Source of the DNA: Falciphora oryzae
Taxonomy: Eukaryota; Ascomycota; Sordariomycetes; Magnaporthales; Magnaporthaceae
Length of the DNA stretch: 64,000 nucleotides
NCBI GenBank assembly: GCA_000733355.1
Contig: JNVV01000043.1
Coordinates: 5,392-69,391, forward strand
Direction: 5' to 3'
Below, in pieces: positions 32,191 to 44,084 of the stretch. Position 1 is the first letter of the stretch. Each line of letters opens with the position of its first letter. The notes below the pieces were generated by a model. It was not told where the DNA came from and ran no database searches. It saw nothing but the letters and a program-made list of their open reading frames with translations. The translations under genes and the position numbers were made by a program.

Positions 32191-32689
32191 GCCTCTCTGC
32201 TTGTAAGGGCTTTCCGTATTTATCCCGTCAACAGCCGGGTGGCATTGCAAGCAGTTATAATTTTAAAGTCATCCAAGTGGGATATACAGGCCCTTTTATA
32301 CGGCACGCACGCAATGGAGCCACGGACGTGGAAAAGGATCTTGTTAGTTATCGATCCGACGCCAAACAGCAGCAGGTACGCGAAGAGGCGATTAGGGCAT
32401 CATATTCACGCCCGTTCGGACAGCTTCCAGATACAGTCGATGCCGGTGCCGTGGTGCCGTACCGCATCGGTGTGTTAAAGTAGAGGGTCGCGCGGATGAT
32501 GAAGCTGGTCGAGCTCCCGCGGTCGCGACGCCGTGCTACGAAAACTCACTGCCGACGGCGGAAACAAATACAGCCTATGGCGCGACTGGTTTACGGTGGC
32601 CAAGTATCGGTGGAGACCAAGTTTGACCGGTAATCCACGGCCCTGCCTGAAATGCTGGTCTTGTCAAGCCGCCAGGGACAAATACTTCA

Positions 32690-33170
32690 TCGCGGAGGTC
32701 GCCGGCGGCACCTCGGGGAGCATGGACATGCACTTTGCACTCTTCTCGCGCGCCGCAGCCAGCCAAGCCGCTCCTGCTCCTGAACAGCTGGCTGGGCTCC
32801 TTCACAAAGCTCCTGCCATGCTCGGCTTGCTCGCCAACAAGTACACTCCTCGAAACGCTGCCCTACCACGTCGTCGACGTCAAGGACGTGGCGCACACCA
32901 CGGACGACCTTATAATCGGCGCCCTCGGGTTCGGGAAGACGGGTTACCTCGGTTGGGGCGGTGACATGGGGTCCCCGTCCGCCGTATCCTGACCGCCCAA
33001 TACCCACGCTGCCTGGGCACGCTGCTCAACGTCAGCCCCGTAACCCGGCCCGAGGGCGTCTCTGTAAATGGTCTATCGCCGGAGGAAAAGGCCGACCTCG
33101 AGCGGCGGGACTGGTTCAAGATCGTCGGCCCCCTACACAATCGAGCATCCCACGCGACCAAGCACCGTGA
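32690..33170 (+). pseudogene. Epoxide hydrolase fragment
   Basis: Three shifted plus frames read in order: SGSMDMHFALFSRAA, LLLLNSWLGSFTKLLP with LPYHVVDVKDV and GALGFGKTGYLGWGGDMGS, and YPRCLGTLLNVSPVTRPEGV with LSPEEKADLERRDWFK. They correspond to the HGWPG oxyanion region, the GGDWG nucleophile region and the following helix of microsomal-type epoxide hydrolases. The intact relative is at 39819-41222 on the other strand. At least two frameshifts make it dead. Confidence 0.6.
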
Positions 33171-33714
33171 GGCTGGTGCTCCCGTCGGAAGAGGCCCAGC
33201 AGCTCGGCCGCGCTCGAGACCTGCCGGAGGCGTGTAAAGTCGGCGTGGTAAGGCAGCCGGTGTCGCGCGGCGCCAGGTTGTCATCCACTAGCGCCGAGAC
33301 CTGGGACGCCCCGCCGGCGGGGTTCCCTGCCGGACGAGTAGGGGAAGGGGAGAACGGCGGTCCGCAGGCGGAACGTGCATGGGAGGAGCCGCGGGGCGGC
33401 GCCGCCACGTCTCTTTTCACGCCGCGCGGACTCGACCGCGGCGACGATGTCATTCACGGCTGGTAGGCGCCTGATGCCCCGCGTTGCCCAGAATAAGATC
33501 CTGTATTGCCGAGACGCCGGCCTCGCCCAACGGCTAAATCAGTCGGGGATCCTCGGTGGTGCGCTCCGGCGCGGGATGTTATTACGGCACCTTTCTCCAC
33601 CGACTGTAGGGGTAAACTGGACCTTTGGCGTTTGTGGTCGAGCTAGTTGGGGTTTGGGCCATGTCGCAAGCTCCGTAGGAGTGGCTGTGGTCAGCTGCCA
33701 GTGATTTGGCTGCT

Positions 33715-34140
33715 GGAGACGTCGCGGACGACGAGGTGCGCCATGAGGCCGCCGTCGCCGCCCTTGACCTCGACGCCGACGCTGTCGAACTGCAGCGTGA
33801 CTTTTAGGTGGAAGGCGGCTTAGCAGCCGAGTCGCCGCCACCGAGTCGCCGCCGCCGATGAAAACGAGATGCTTCTCGCGAAAGATGGGCATGGCGCCGC
33901 CGCAGATAGCGCAGGCCGAGATGCCGTTCTGCCAGCACTTGTCCTCGCCCGGCAGGCCCCAGGCGCTGGGCCGAGGCGCCCGTCGCGACCACGGCCGAGT
34001 CTGCCCTGTGCGCCTCGTCGGGCGAGAACTGGGTCGAGTACTCGAACGGCCGCGCCGACAGGTCCAGCTTGGCGGCCGTCTCGGAGATGATCTCGGCTTC
34101 GAACCAGAGGGACTGCTCCCGCGTGGCCAGCGCACGTAGC
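33715..34140 (-). pseudogene. Thioredoxin reductase fragment
   Basis: Minus-strand pieces read [20 protein letters not shown], then [18 protein letters not shown] and [17 protein letters not shown], then after a deletion [20 protein letters not shown]. These are the mid region, the CxxC redox motif with preceding ISAC, the NADPH-binding GGGDS and the strand after it. The redox motif reads CAICGG where the family has CAVCDG. A frameshift lies near 33970 and about 60 residues are lost near 33800. Confidence 0.65.
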
Positions 34141-34457
34141 CGCCAAATACCCCAAGCGTGCAGCTGCCACAAGTACCACCCCTTTTGGGAATTCTGATTG
34201 ACGGCTACCCAGCTCTAGGAACCAAACACAATGCTTACCACGAGGGCACTTCCTTAGCACCTGACAGAGCCGCCCGCCGGGGACCCGTCCACGACCGACA
34301 TTAAAGACGAAATCCAGTGGTTGTCTCGGCGTATCGGAGCCCCCGCCTATCCTGCACAGGAATATCCACGCCATTGTGATTAACTAGCTATGAAGGAAGG
34401 GGGAGGGATGGCGATAGCTTTCGGTAGGATATCTACCGCAATGTTTCCGCTGCCGAG

Positions 34458-34958
34458 TTGCGCAGCAGCGGCCCCTGGCCCCGGTCTCACCTCTCCAGCT
34501 TCCTCAAGTCCACGAACACCTCCCCCGAAACCGCATCCATTTTCCCGATCGCAATACTGAATGCCGTCATCGCGCGCTTCGTGCTCATAAACCGGCTGGT
34601 TGGCGAGTTAGCGCTTCATTACGAGGCCGTGACGGCCGGCTTCATGGCGCACGTTTCAGTCCTGGTCGCCCTCATGCTCGAGTCCGTGTCCAACGCCCTC
34701 CGCCGCACACGCCTGCGCCTATTGCTGTGGTTGGTCGTGCTGGGCCTCCTCCCCGGCACCTCGGCCTTTGTGCGCGCGAATGAGGGTCGCCTGGTCGAGC
34801 TCAACGTGACCACGCTCCGGCCGGCGAGCCCCCAGAGGAGTGGCTTCTACTGGTGGTACCACTGCCAGGATATCGACTTTTACAGCAACTTGCTCGAACC
34901 TAGCAATTTTGGCATGGTGCTGTTAATGCACACTGCCAAATTGCATACATTTCCTTAA
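34458..34958 (+). CDS. Hypothetical membrane-type ORF
   Basis: An uninterrupted 166-codon frame with a helical, hydrophobic middle (IFPIAILNAVIARFVLINRL, then LLLWLVVLGLLPGTSAF) that would make one or two membrane segments. No family was recognised, no introns are evident and it lies in a stretch full of pseudogenes, so it may be a fragment. Confidence 0.25.
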   Translation: MRSSGPWPRSHLSSFLKSTNTSPETASIFPIAILNAVIARFVLINRLVGELALHYEAVTAGFMAHVSVLVALMLESVSNALRRTRLRLLLWLVVLGLLPGTSAFVRANEGRLVELNVTTLRPASPQRSGFYWWYHCQDIDFYSNLLEPSNFGMVLLMHTAKLHTFP

Positions 34959-34979
34959 CACCCGATAAAACAGGCGATC

Positions 34980-35380
34980 CAACCCCAACTCCACGCCCGC
35001 CAACCCGGCTGGGCCCAGGGGGGGTTCCGAGGTTCCCCCCGCCCAAACCCGGCCTTACCCCTAACCTGTGTCTTTACCGGCCGAACGCGTTACTGCCACC
35101 CGCTGCGCTTACAACGCCCCGGCGCCCTTACGCCCTACTGCCGATCGCCCGCTCACCAACAAGGAGCGCCGAAACGCGGCCCGACCCCCGTGTGCCTTCG
35201 GGTTTAATTTGTTAGCCGCCTCGATAGCAGCACTATAGCCTAGCGTAGATAAGCTTAGGTAGCGCTGGCACATCGTGTGCCCCTAGGGAGGCAGGAACTG
35301 GTAAATCCCAACTTTACCGGCGTTAAACATACTCACGCACTCACTCGCTCACTTTCTCTTTCTCTCACTCCACAAACCAC
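34980..35380. repeat. Dispersed repeat, copy A
   Basis: This stretch matches 45555-46045 in the same orientation, for example cttacaacgccccggcg, gccgatcgcccgctcaccaa, cgggtttaatttgttagccg and ataagcttaggtagcgct. Both copies end in a CT-rich tail. Edges are not sharp. Differences are mainly transitions. It may be a solo LTR or a SINE-like unit; no coding capacity. Confidence 0.7.
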
Positions 35381-37143
35381 AAGTGAAAGGGGTCGGGGCG
35401 AACCGGTCCAAATCGCAAACCGGACGAAAAATCTTGCTAACGGCATCTTCCCTTTCCGTTACATTCATAACGGCGCGGCCTCGGCCACTTCAAGTCCTCC
35501 GTATGAGTGGCCACCAGAGCACACCATTTCTGAGTACCCCACGTTCTTGGCCGCCGACAAGACCGACAGTCGATACAGCGGTGTCCGCGGACAAGCAGCG
35601 TGGCGTTTCGTTCATTGCAGGAAACATGATCACATCACATCACGACGGGAGGAAGCAGGAGGGGAGGGCCTGCGGGAAACCCTCTCCCTCAGGCAGCTCT
35701 GCTTGTGTTGTTCCGCGAACTGATCGTCCGAATGAGGAACCGACCGGCCGAGCCAGAGCTCCGGCCATACAACAAATAGGCAAGCATCCATCCACTGCTA
35801 TACGGATTGCTGCATGCAGGAGTGTCCAAGCCGAAATTACATAGAATGCCTATTTGTGGAGGGCACAGGAGCGCGCGGCGAGAAGAACCACTCGATTGTG
35901 GGTGGGCTGTTGGAAACCGGCCGCGGCGTAGGCATGTAAAGCTGCGACGGGACGCAGGGAATGCATAGCACCTGGAAAAAAGGGGGGATGCACGTTTCGG
36001 GAGCTTATTGGGACATCCCAACGAGACGAGCCGATAAGACGCCGGACGGCATGGCGAACTGGGGCCAATCTCGAGAGCCTCCCTCGTGATAGGTCGCCTG
36101 ACCTGTTTGTTATCTTGCTTCTGGTGCCCGATATTTCAAGTCCCTTTTCGGTGGAAGCTATGCTGTCGCCCCGGCCGTCATTGGTGCGCGCCGTCCCATT
36201 GGGGATCACAGGAGTCCAGATCGAGGGGTTGTAATCCCTGCCTGTGCCCAACCCCTGGACAACGATGCGCCCTCGCGTGCGGCCTTTGTCCGGAACTGCA
36301 ATCGCAAACACCGCCATGTACGTTCGATATGAAGTACAAAGGCAAGCACAAAGGCAAGCATGTCCAACGTATCATTACCTTGCCCGGAGAGGGGTTGACA
36401 ATATAATCGAACCACGGGTGCTTGCAGCAAGCAATACCTGCCCTCGTCGCCGAGGTCTCCGCCGGCATCAGGAGCACAGATTCAGCCGGCACCAGCTCTT
36501 AACGGGCCTTTCTCATCCCCCATTCGTCCCAATGGCTGGGTATCTCAAGAATCAGACGGCAAGCAACTTCCCAAGGTGCTGTGCATACGTCCTCAGCTTT
36601 CTTATCGCCCCTGTCCCATCGAAATTAGGCCGAGGCTTGCAGCCACCACACGCCGCCACCACTTTGTTAGCACCACCACAATCGCCTCCTCGCGGATCGT
36701 TGCAGCACATCACTGGCGCCACATTGCAGCCGCTCGAAAATTGCAACCCCCATCGCAATCAATCCCGCCCGAGCTACTGGGCCAGTCCAAGTCCGGGCTA
36801 CGCTGCTGCCATGCATTGAACCTTTTCTGGTAGCCCATACTGGGCTGGGGCGAAGCCCGCAGATCCTCCTAATTTGTCCAGGTCGGGCTCTATTTCCGCA
36901 TCCGTCGTTTGGGTGGGACAACAGAGCCGCTTGGCCGTCCTGCCTATCCCATTGTCCTGGCTGTCGATGCCTCCTTGACGCCCCTGATATATCTACTGGC
37001 TGGCCCCTTGGCAAACCAACGAAACATCCTGGTGTCCCGGCTTCCACAAGACCTTCGCAAACCGCGTCCTCTACAGTGGCAGGGACTCTAGCCCCGAGCA
37101 GCGCGGGCAAACGGATTCTTCCCTCGAGCACCCCGGATTTAAG
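35381..37143. other. Intergenic, no supported gene
   Basis: Open frames up to 191 codons exist on both strands but overlap one another, lack domains and lack consistent splice signals. A short direct repeat (aaaggcaagcac) occurs at about 36340. Confidence 0.4.
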
Positions 37144-38769
37144 ATGGGAGCCTCTACTTCAAAGCCAGAGTGCCTCGCTTTGGGGATCACTCCCGACTGC
37201 GGCAATTTTACGAGAAATTCGGGGAATGGCTTGGTATCGGCGATTGGGAATATGACGAAAGGCCAGGCGCCGCCTGACGGGGATATCGCGGGCGTAGGCG
37301 TAGGTCGCCATGCTAACCTTCCCCCCCCCCCCCCCCCAAAACCCCTCCTGATGTAGCCTCTACTGAGCGTCCGTGCCTACTTCTCCAGGTCGTCTCGGTC
37401 TTCGTTGGTACCGCCTCCCTTGCGCTTTTGTTGAGCACAGTCATCGTGCTCTATGCCATCGCCAAGTTGCTCGGGTGGAAGCAATCCAAGTCACTCAAGC
37501 AGGTCCCTTGTGCTTAGATGATATTATCGATCCAATTTTTCAAGGGAGAATTCGGGCTAACGAGGCGGCTTGGCAAATTTTACAGAGAAAAGATGTCGGT
37601 CAGCGTGACAGGCCTGTGCGAGACCGTCGTCGTGTCCTGCAGCGACCAACAGATTTTCACCGGCGGCGCCTACTCCATCACGCTGCGCTACTTCAAAGGC
37701 TGCACTATCACGGCATATCACTACAACATAGTTGCCAACATGATGCTGATCACCTGCGCCACCCACCTCCTCAGCATCACTGTTGGCCGCGGCTACTGGC
37801 GCTACCCCTGGCTCGCCTGCGTGCGCGTTATTATCACCCTCCTCCTTTTCCTAACCACGGGCCTGCTTCTCGCCAACCAAAACGCCACGAGCGACCTGCG
37901 ATTCCCGACGGGTGTGCCAGGCCCGGACGCCGATCCCGCCTTCATGTTCGTGCCCGCCCCCTGCTACCAGGACGCCAACAGCCCGTTCGCGACTACCCTA
38001 AAACAAAGCCTCGGCAATGGTGGCAGTACCTTCGCGGACGTCGTCCTCAACAGCAATCCGGGAAACAAGATCCAGGGCTGGAATCTGTGGGTTGTCATGA
38101 TGCTCTTTTACGTGGCCGGGCTCCTGGTCGATGTCGTCCGGTACTTCAACCGCGGCAGCGACGGGGAGAGCGGGAGGCGGGGCGGTGTCGTCGAGCGGCT
38201 CAAGAGCGTCATCAAGTTGGCCCTGCCGTGCGGCAATATCACCAGAAAGCTCGCCGCCAAGCTCGCCAATGCCTTCATAGCCGCCTACATTCTCGGGGGC
38301 TTCGCCATCTCCGCCGCCACCATCATCGTGACCTCCCGGTTCCTGTTCGCCCTGCGCACGTGGGCGCGGGCATCCGGGTGGCTCAAGGTGGATCAAAACT
38401 CGGGGGAGTCCAGCGAGGACGACGCGACCGCCTTTGGCCAGATGGTCCCCATTGTCCTTTCGCTCCTAACCATTTTTGCCTTTATTGAGAAGTGGAATGG
38501 TAGGTACCGCCGTTTCCTCCTCGCTTTTGCTTTCTCGCGGGTTTCGCTGCTTTGGTGACTGACGACAAAACCTCGTCGTTCCAAACACAGAAATGGGATC
38601 CAAAGTCCGAGCGCACAGACATTACGACTTTTGGGTTACCCCCTCCGAGGCGCCCACCCACGACGGAGACCCCGGCGTGCCCCCCGGCGCGTCGGGAAAC
38701 AACCCCGCGACCGACCCACAAGCCGCGCCGGTGACGACGCCCGGTAGCACTGAACCGATTGTTAGCTAA
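37144..38769 (+). CDS. Conserved-type multi-span membrane protein
   Basis: Exons 37144-37299, 37389-37502, 37545-38499 and 38591-38769 join in frame to 467 residues. At least six hydrophobic segments are visible (SVFVGTASLALLLSTVIVLY; MMLITCATHLLSITVG; VIITLLLFLTTGLLLA; WVVMMLFYVAGLLVDVV; ANAFIAAYILGGFAIS; MVPIVLSLLTIFAFIEKW), with a Pro/Asp-rich cytoplasmic tail. The N-terminus (MGASTSKPEC) could be myristoylated. Introns 1 and 3 have good GTAGGT donors and CAG acceptors. Intron 2 as drawn is only 42 nt; a 111-nt alternative (37475-37585, with a CTAAC branch site) also keeps frame. Intron 1 holds a C17 run. Function unknown. Confidence 0.7.
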
Positions 38770-38947
38770 AGGAGGACACTCCTTCCCTTTCCTTGACTTC
38801 TCGCCGGCTATGGATTGATGTTTTCTTGGCTCCCTTCTCTAGTGTCATATCTGCTGATGGCTTTATGGGCTGTTTTATGGAGGGCTTGGGAACTTATCAC
38901 GACACCACGACACCACGGATTTTCTATGGACGGACTCTCCTTTCCTT

Positions 38948-38948
<1 letters not shown>

Positions 38949-38979
<31 letters not shown>

Positions 38980-38985
38980 TTTTTT
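38949..38985. repeat. Poly-T tract
   Basis: About 37 bases of almost pure T with two C interruptions, 180 bp past the stop of the membrane-protein gene. It might be the reverse-complemented tail of a retroposed sequence or simple slippage. Confidence 0.85.
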
Positions 38986-39818
38986 CTTTCTCCCCCTAAT
39001 TCCGGTTCTGCTGTTGTGATTTAGCGCATCACTTGATTTGATGGACAACCTGTATGAGTGTCAAAGGCTGGCAATCTCCGGCGCTTCCCCATGCTGAGCC
39101 TTCGCGAGGTGCCTTCCAAGGCTCGACCAATGGCACCAGAGTCCACGACCACGACTCGATTATTTAGTGTTGCAGTCCAGAGAAAAATGAGCCTCCGCGT
39201 CAGGAACGGGAGAGCAACGTCTAGCAAAACGATCGCGTTAATTGATAAATGGCATTCGTCCGGTCAGCTCCTACCTTCCCGACAAAACCGCTGGCAGCGA
39301 CCTTTGAACCGACATAAGTATCCACGGCTGGCAGGACTCGCCGGCGGAGAGGGCCGCTGGGCGCGCCTGCCACCTCGGCTTCACCGCGTTCGGAGGGCTG
39401 CCAGTCTATCTCAAGATTGTATGTTGCAATAGCTGGGCCATAACGATGAGAAATAGCGCGCTGTGCCACTTTGTTGGCTAGGGGGGGCTGTTGGCAACGG
39501 CATGTTGCCGTTGCCAGCGCCGTTGGCGGGCGGGTTGTTGGTGTTGGACCGCTGGATTGGCGGGTGTTAAGGATTTGTATGCAATTTGGCAGTGTGCACT
39601 AACAGCACAATGCCAAGAATTGATAGGTTCGAGGAAGGTTTTGCCCGCCATCGGTCAGATCCAAAGCTCCGCGCCCTAAAAGTCACGTACCCCCGTTTCG
39701 TCTTGTATCCAGGAGCCAGCGCATCCCGCATTTGGCGGAACGCGAAAACCGCCGGTCACTGCGGGCCCCCCCGCCGCCGCCACCATTCCTGCCCCCTTCA
39801 TTCTTCATTCTCCATTCT
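38986..39818. other. Intergenic, no gene seen
   Basis: Only short conflicting frames. It contains the downstream sequence of both convergent neighbours (the membrane protein and epoxide hydrolase genes). Confidence 0.4.
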
Positions 39819-41222
39819 TCATTCCTCCCCCAAGAGTCCAAGACGCTTCAACACCTCCCTCCCAAAACCCCCCTTCGAAAGCGAAAACATCTCCCTCAAA
39901 TCCCCCGCCAGCAGCTCCGGCACCTCGTGCGAGGCAAAGTGCCCTCCCCTCTCGTGCCTCCGCTCGAACACAACAGGCCCTAGAGTCCGTCCGTAAGCGC
40001 TCGGCGGGCAGTATATGTCAGCCGGGAAGTACCCCAGCCCCAGCTTGACCTCGCCGTTCCACTGCTGCGTCTCGTCCCTCCTCTTCGAAAACCACTCGCT
40101 CCTCTGCGTCTCGTAGTAGATCTGCAAGCTGGCCGCGGCCCCGGACCTGGAGAAGAGGTACAGCGACACCCAGGTGAGCACCTCGTCATCTGTCCAAGGG
40201 TACGAGTCCGTCCAATCGTGCAGCTTCTCGTAGACCCAGGCCAGGAGCGCTACAGGGCTGTCAGCCAGGGCGAAACCGATCGTCGCGGGCTTGGTGGACT
40301 GCAGGAGGTTGTAGCCGGCACCGAGATCGTCGAACCACTTGGCGCGCTCCAGGCCGGCCTTCTCGGCCGCCGAGAATGGGGTTACGAGGTATTTCAGATA
40401 GAGCCAGGGGTACTCGGTTAGGGTTGGCGGTCGGGCCAGGACGAGGTTCAGGTGGGAGGCAAGCACATGCTGGGGATAACATCTGCCCAGTGCCCTGGTG
40501 ACGCGGAAGCCCCAGTCGCCTCCTTGCGTGACTGTTTTCGGCGTTACATGTGTCAGCCGCTGCCCCTTGAGTGCAAAAAATAGTGCCGCATTCCTTTCAT
40601 ATTTCCTTACCATAGTTGTCATAACCAAGCCGGAGCATCAGCTTATGCACAGCCTCTGCGTACTGCGGCCCTTCGAACCCTTTCTTTGAAGGGGCTTCGG
40701 AGAACCCGAAATTAGGCAGCGATGGTGCCACCACGTGGAAGGACGGCTGGCTGACCTCGTCCTCCGTCAGGAGAGGCAGCAGTTTGGTCACCTCCCAGTA
40801 CCCACCCGGCCCTGCAGTATTTAGAGCTTTAGCCAGGTGATTGAAAATTCGCGCCTGGCCCGTATAGCCTAAAGGATAATAAGGGAAGACTCACATCCAT
40901 GGCAGAAGAGCAGAGGAATCGCGTCTGCGCGCTTGCTCTTCTGGTGGACAAAGTGCAGCTCAAGATCACCGAACCCGTCAACGTTGACGGTGGTGCTAAA
41001 CTGGGGCAGCTCGTTCAGCTTTCTCTCTGCGGCCCGCCAGTCGAACCCGTCCCGCCAATGGGAGACCAGCCGCTTAACGTCCTCCTGCACCGTCCCACGG
41101 CTCCAATCGTTGGAGAAGGACGTCTCATGTGGCAGAGAGGCGATGTCGAGCTTTGCCTTCAGCTTGGCCAGCTCGGAGTCTGGAACGGAGACTTTGAAGG
41201 GCTTGATATCTGTAGACATCAT
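39819..41222 (-). CDS. Epoxide hydrolase (microsomal-type, EHN domain)
   Basis: Exons 41222-40895, 40811-40611 and 40531-39819 give 413 residues. Introns have GTGAGT and GTAAGG donors with CAG acceptors. An N-terminal EHN domain ([19 protein letters not shown]) precedes an alpha/beta-hydrolase fold. The oxyanion motif HGWPG starts at residue 108 and is split by intron 1. The nucleophile Asp182 lies in QGGDWG, directly after intron 2. The catalytic His is near residue 375 (GGHFASHE). These enzymes open epoxides to diols via an Asp ester. All key residues seen are intact, so the gene is probably functional. A broken relative lies at 32690-33170. Confidence 0.9.
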
Positions 41223-42539
41223 GATAGAGTAGTGTAATTAGTACAGTATGTGGCTCAGGGTTCCTTTGCGATGCTGAACGTCGATATTCTTGATACAGAT
41301 CTTAGGTTTTAATTATACGTCAACTGAGGAGGGGAGGAGTTGACTAAGTATGAGTCATACACTGGTATCCGTACGCCCTATCAGTTACATGACGACGGCA
41401 CATCCATTAGTAATAATTTCCACCTATCGGGCCGGGCCCCAACGAATTAAATGGGTTGTGCAGCTACTGCAAAACTGAGCGAACTGTGTAAGTCAATGCA
41501 CCCCTGTCCGCCCATCCACGGTCCCACATCGTCAGATCTTCACGCGTCCCCATCCGTTTCCCTTCGGCTAGCACGTTGCCTTGCAATCCCCAAACTTCCT
41601 CTCCGGCTGAACCCGCCTCGACTGGAGGGACTTCTCGGACGCCTAAAAGTGTCATCAACCAACTGGGGGACCGGTCTCCTATGGGGACGGAGACATCAGG
41701 TAGCGGAACGCGTACATCGGGTGTTTCGCCATCTCGACGTGTGCCTAGATCTCGAACACAGTCCATTTTCAGAACGGAGCCTCGTAGGTCTCCCAAATCA
41801 ACTTGTTTCAAGATACGGACAGTGGGGAACACAGGCAAGCGAAGACACAGCGGCGAGGGTTCAGCTGACTGTTTTGCTCGCTTTCCGCAACGTGCCAGCG
41901 ATGGGCAACTGCTTGGAACGGTCGGGTTTTATATGTAGCGCAGGCATGGCAATTGCGAGGGCCGGGGAATGGATGATGCTCATGAAGCGGGTCGGCGAAT
42001 GCTTTTCGGTGTCCTTACGTTATCTTTGGGTTGTTTTCGAAACCTCGGTGAATAAATGTGATACCAAGTACTTGGAAAGTCAGTAGTCAATTACAGCCCG
42101 TGGTGTTTCATGCAATGGCATGGCGCAGACTTGGTTGGTCCGCCCCTGAGCAGTGCCTGCCAAGCGGCGCAGGCGCACGTGAGTGTGGAAGCTGCAGTCA
42201 ACTATCAAAAGTGGGTTCGACGCATCCCCCATGTTCGCCATCGCCAAGGGAATCGCGTTGACGCGGTGGGTTTTTGCACAGCCAACGCACGTGCCGCCTT
42301 TGCTTCCGATACCCCCACACGAGGCACGTGCGTGCCAAGAAGCCGTGGTCACCAGAGCGACAAGCCCTGTGCAAGCCTTTTCAACCCAAGTCAGGAACCA
42401 CCCCAAGTAGCAGCCAGAGACAGCTCCCCTTTCGACGATTGCACGACGCGTCTCGTGGCACAAGAGCACAGCAGGGCGATGCTTCAACACCACAAAGTTT
42501 AAAACGAACAGGAAGCAGCTCCGGTCATTCGCATCGACG
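41223..42539. other. Intergenic; only weak ORFs
   Basis: The longest frames (211 codons plus, 41451-42086; 124 codons minus, 41838-41464; 182 codons minus, 42628-42080) overlap each other and show no domain. None is supported as a gene. Confidence 0.35.
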
Positions 42540-43526
42540 ATGGGCAAGCTTGCGAAGCAGGCCGATCCCCTGCAGGCACGGGCCTCGCGCGTTGAAAAGT
42601 CTCGTCGTGCGCAGAGGGACAACCGCACTCTCCCGGTATGGTACTATCGAGTCGCGGCGAGATGCTACAAAGGGGACAGAGAAGTGAATACCGAGGACTT
42701 TGACGAGGATCTTTCAGAGATGGAAGAGGACGAGGAACAAGAGAGCGACGAAGCCGAGCAGGACGAGGACGAGGAGGATTGTGAGTGCGGCGGCGAGGAT
42801 TCCGAGTGTGACTGCCGGGTTAAGGACAACTATGATACGGACGAAAGCGACGAATCAGAGAGATCGTACGACGGGCCCGACGCCGATTTCTACTACGAGC
42901 TGAAACAAGAGCGCGAGAAGAGGAAGCGGGAGAAGCTGTGTGAGCGGAAGGAGAAGGAACAAGCACGAGAAGCTGAGAAGACCATGGAAGAGGAGGTTCG
43001 CGCCGCATACAGTTCTTTCGAGAAGGCCGAGAAGGAACACCAGACCACCCCCATCGAATCACTTGCGGGTCAAGCGTTTGGGCTATTCTGCAGCGATCAC
43101 GTCGATCATTTCTACTGCTATGGCTATGCGACCAAAAGGGTTGACTTTTACCACCTTGACGACACGGGCAAACCCTGTCCAGGCAAGCGGAAGCCCAGCG
43201 GCGAGGCCGACATGTATGGCGACGTGTATCTCGATGCGGATGCCGGCTGCGCATTTGGGCCGTTCCTCCCTCCGAAACACGCGAGCCAAAAAGCCGTTAA
43301 GGTTAGGAGCTGCGATGGCAAGTACGAGTTGTCGTTTACGTTCATCGGCAACGGTTACCTGAAACTGAGTGTCTCTCGGGATATGGTGTTCGTGAAGCCA
43401 GACGGTGCAAGCCTTGCTCCGGAAGTGTTCGAGTTCGCCGGCATCCGGAAGGATTGGGAGAAGGAGAAGGCGGAGTGGCTGGAGAAGTTGGAAAAGTCGC
43501 GATCATCCTACGAGAGCTGGTTTTAG
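42540..43526 (+). CDS. Acidic coiled-coil protein, unknown function
   Basis: A single-exon frame of 328 residues. A basic N-terminus (MGKLAKQADPLQARASRVEK) is followed by a very acidic stretch with clustered Cys (residues about 50-110: Glu/Asp runs, then CECGGEDSECDC). A charged coiled coil comes next (KQEREKRKREKLCERKEKEQ), then a beta-rich domain (VDFYHLDDTGKP, YGDVYLDADAGCAFGPFLPP) and a C-terminal helix (RKDWEKEKAEWLEKLEKSR). Balanced codon use and no stops support a live gene. No family recognised; related unnamed proteins are common in Sordariomycetes. Confidence 0.75.
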   Translation: MGKLAKQADPLQARASRVEKSRRAQRDNRTLPVWYYRVAARCYKGDREVNTEDFDEDLSEMEEDEEQESDEAEQDEDEEDCECGGEDSECDCRVKDNYDTDESDESERSYDGPDADFYYELKQEREKRKREKLCERKEKEQAREAEKTMEEEVRAAYSSFEKAEKEHQTTPIESLAGQAFGLFCSDHVDHFYCYGYATKRVDFYHLDDTGKPCPGKRKPSGEADMYGDVYLDADAGCAFGPFLPPKHASQKAVKVRSCDGKYELSFTFIGNGYLKLSVSRDMVFVKPDGASLAPEVFEFAGIRKDWEKEKAEWLEKLEKSRSSYESWF

Positions 43527-44084
43527 ATGCATCATCCCATGGGGTGGTGGAATCAGTCAAAATACTTTCAAGGCGTCGATCCGCAAGCAGTTCGGTTTTC
43601 TACAACGGTGTTACAATGGGAATCCTCGCCGGTAGGGTAGCTTTTAATCCGCTTCACTCCCTCTGGTCCTAAATACATTTGCCAGTCCGGGTGCACACCC
43701 TGCTTAGGGAGAACCTAACCACGGTGGCGAAACTACGCCGGCCTGTCGCCACCGAAGCGGGCTAAGGAGACCCCGAGTGTCGATGACCCAGCGCAAAGGT
43801 TGGTACTGAACGACGAGTTCGCAGACTGGTTTTTAGGCATGAGTTGGAAAAAAAAAAAAAGGCTGATTTTGCTGCGGTGTATGGCTGCCCGAACACCGGA
43901 CGATCGACCGCCAGCCCGACTTGTCGCATCCAGGTCCTTTCGGAGCAGCGCAACAAGATCCAGCACATCCTCCAAAGCAAGTACCGGGCCGCGTGGGCCA
44001 ACACGTTCCTCGCACGCGTCCCCGTAGGGATAGCTTTCCGCACCCTTATGGACCCCTACACTAATCATCAAGTTCAGCCAAAGA
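43527..44084. other. Intergenic, A12 tract, no gene seen
   Basis: Short frames on both strands without domains. An A12 run sits at about 43849-43860. Confidence 0.35.

Noticed and set aside
36244..36819. 191-codon plus frame
   Set aside because: Composition is Pro/Arg/His-rich with overlapping open frames on both strands and no domain.
37373..38488. 371-codon plus frame, His/Arg/Pro-rich
   Set aside because: It is frame-shifted against the membrane-protein gene and has no domain; a shadow.
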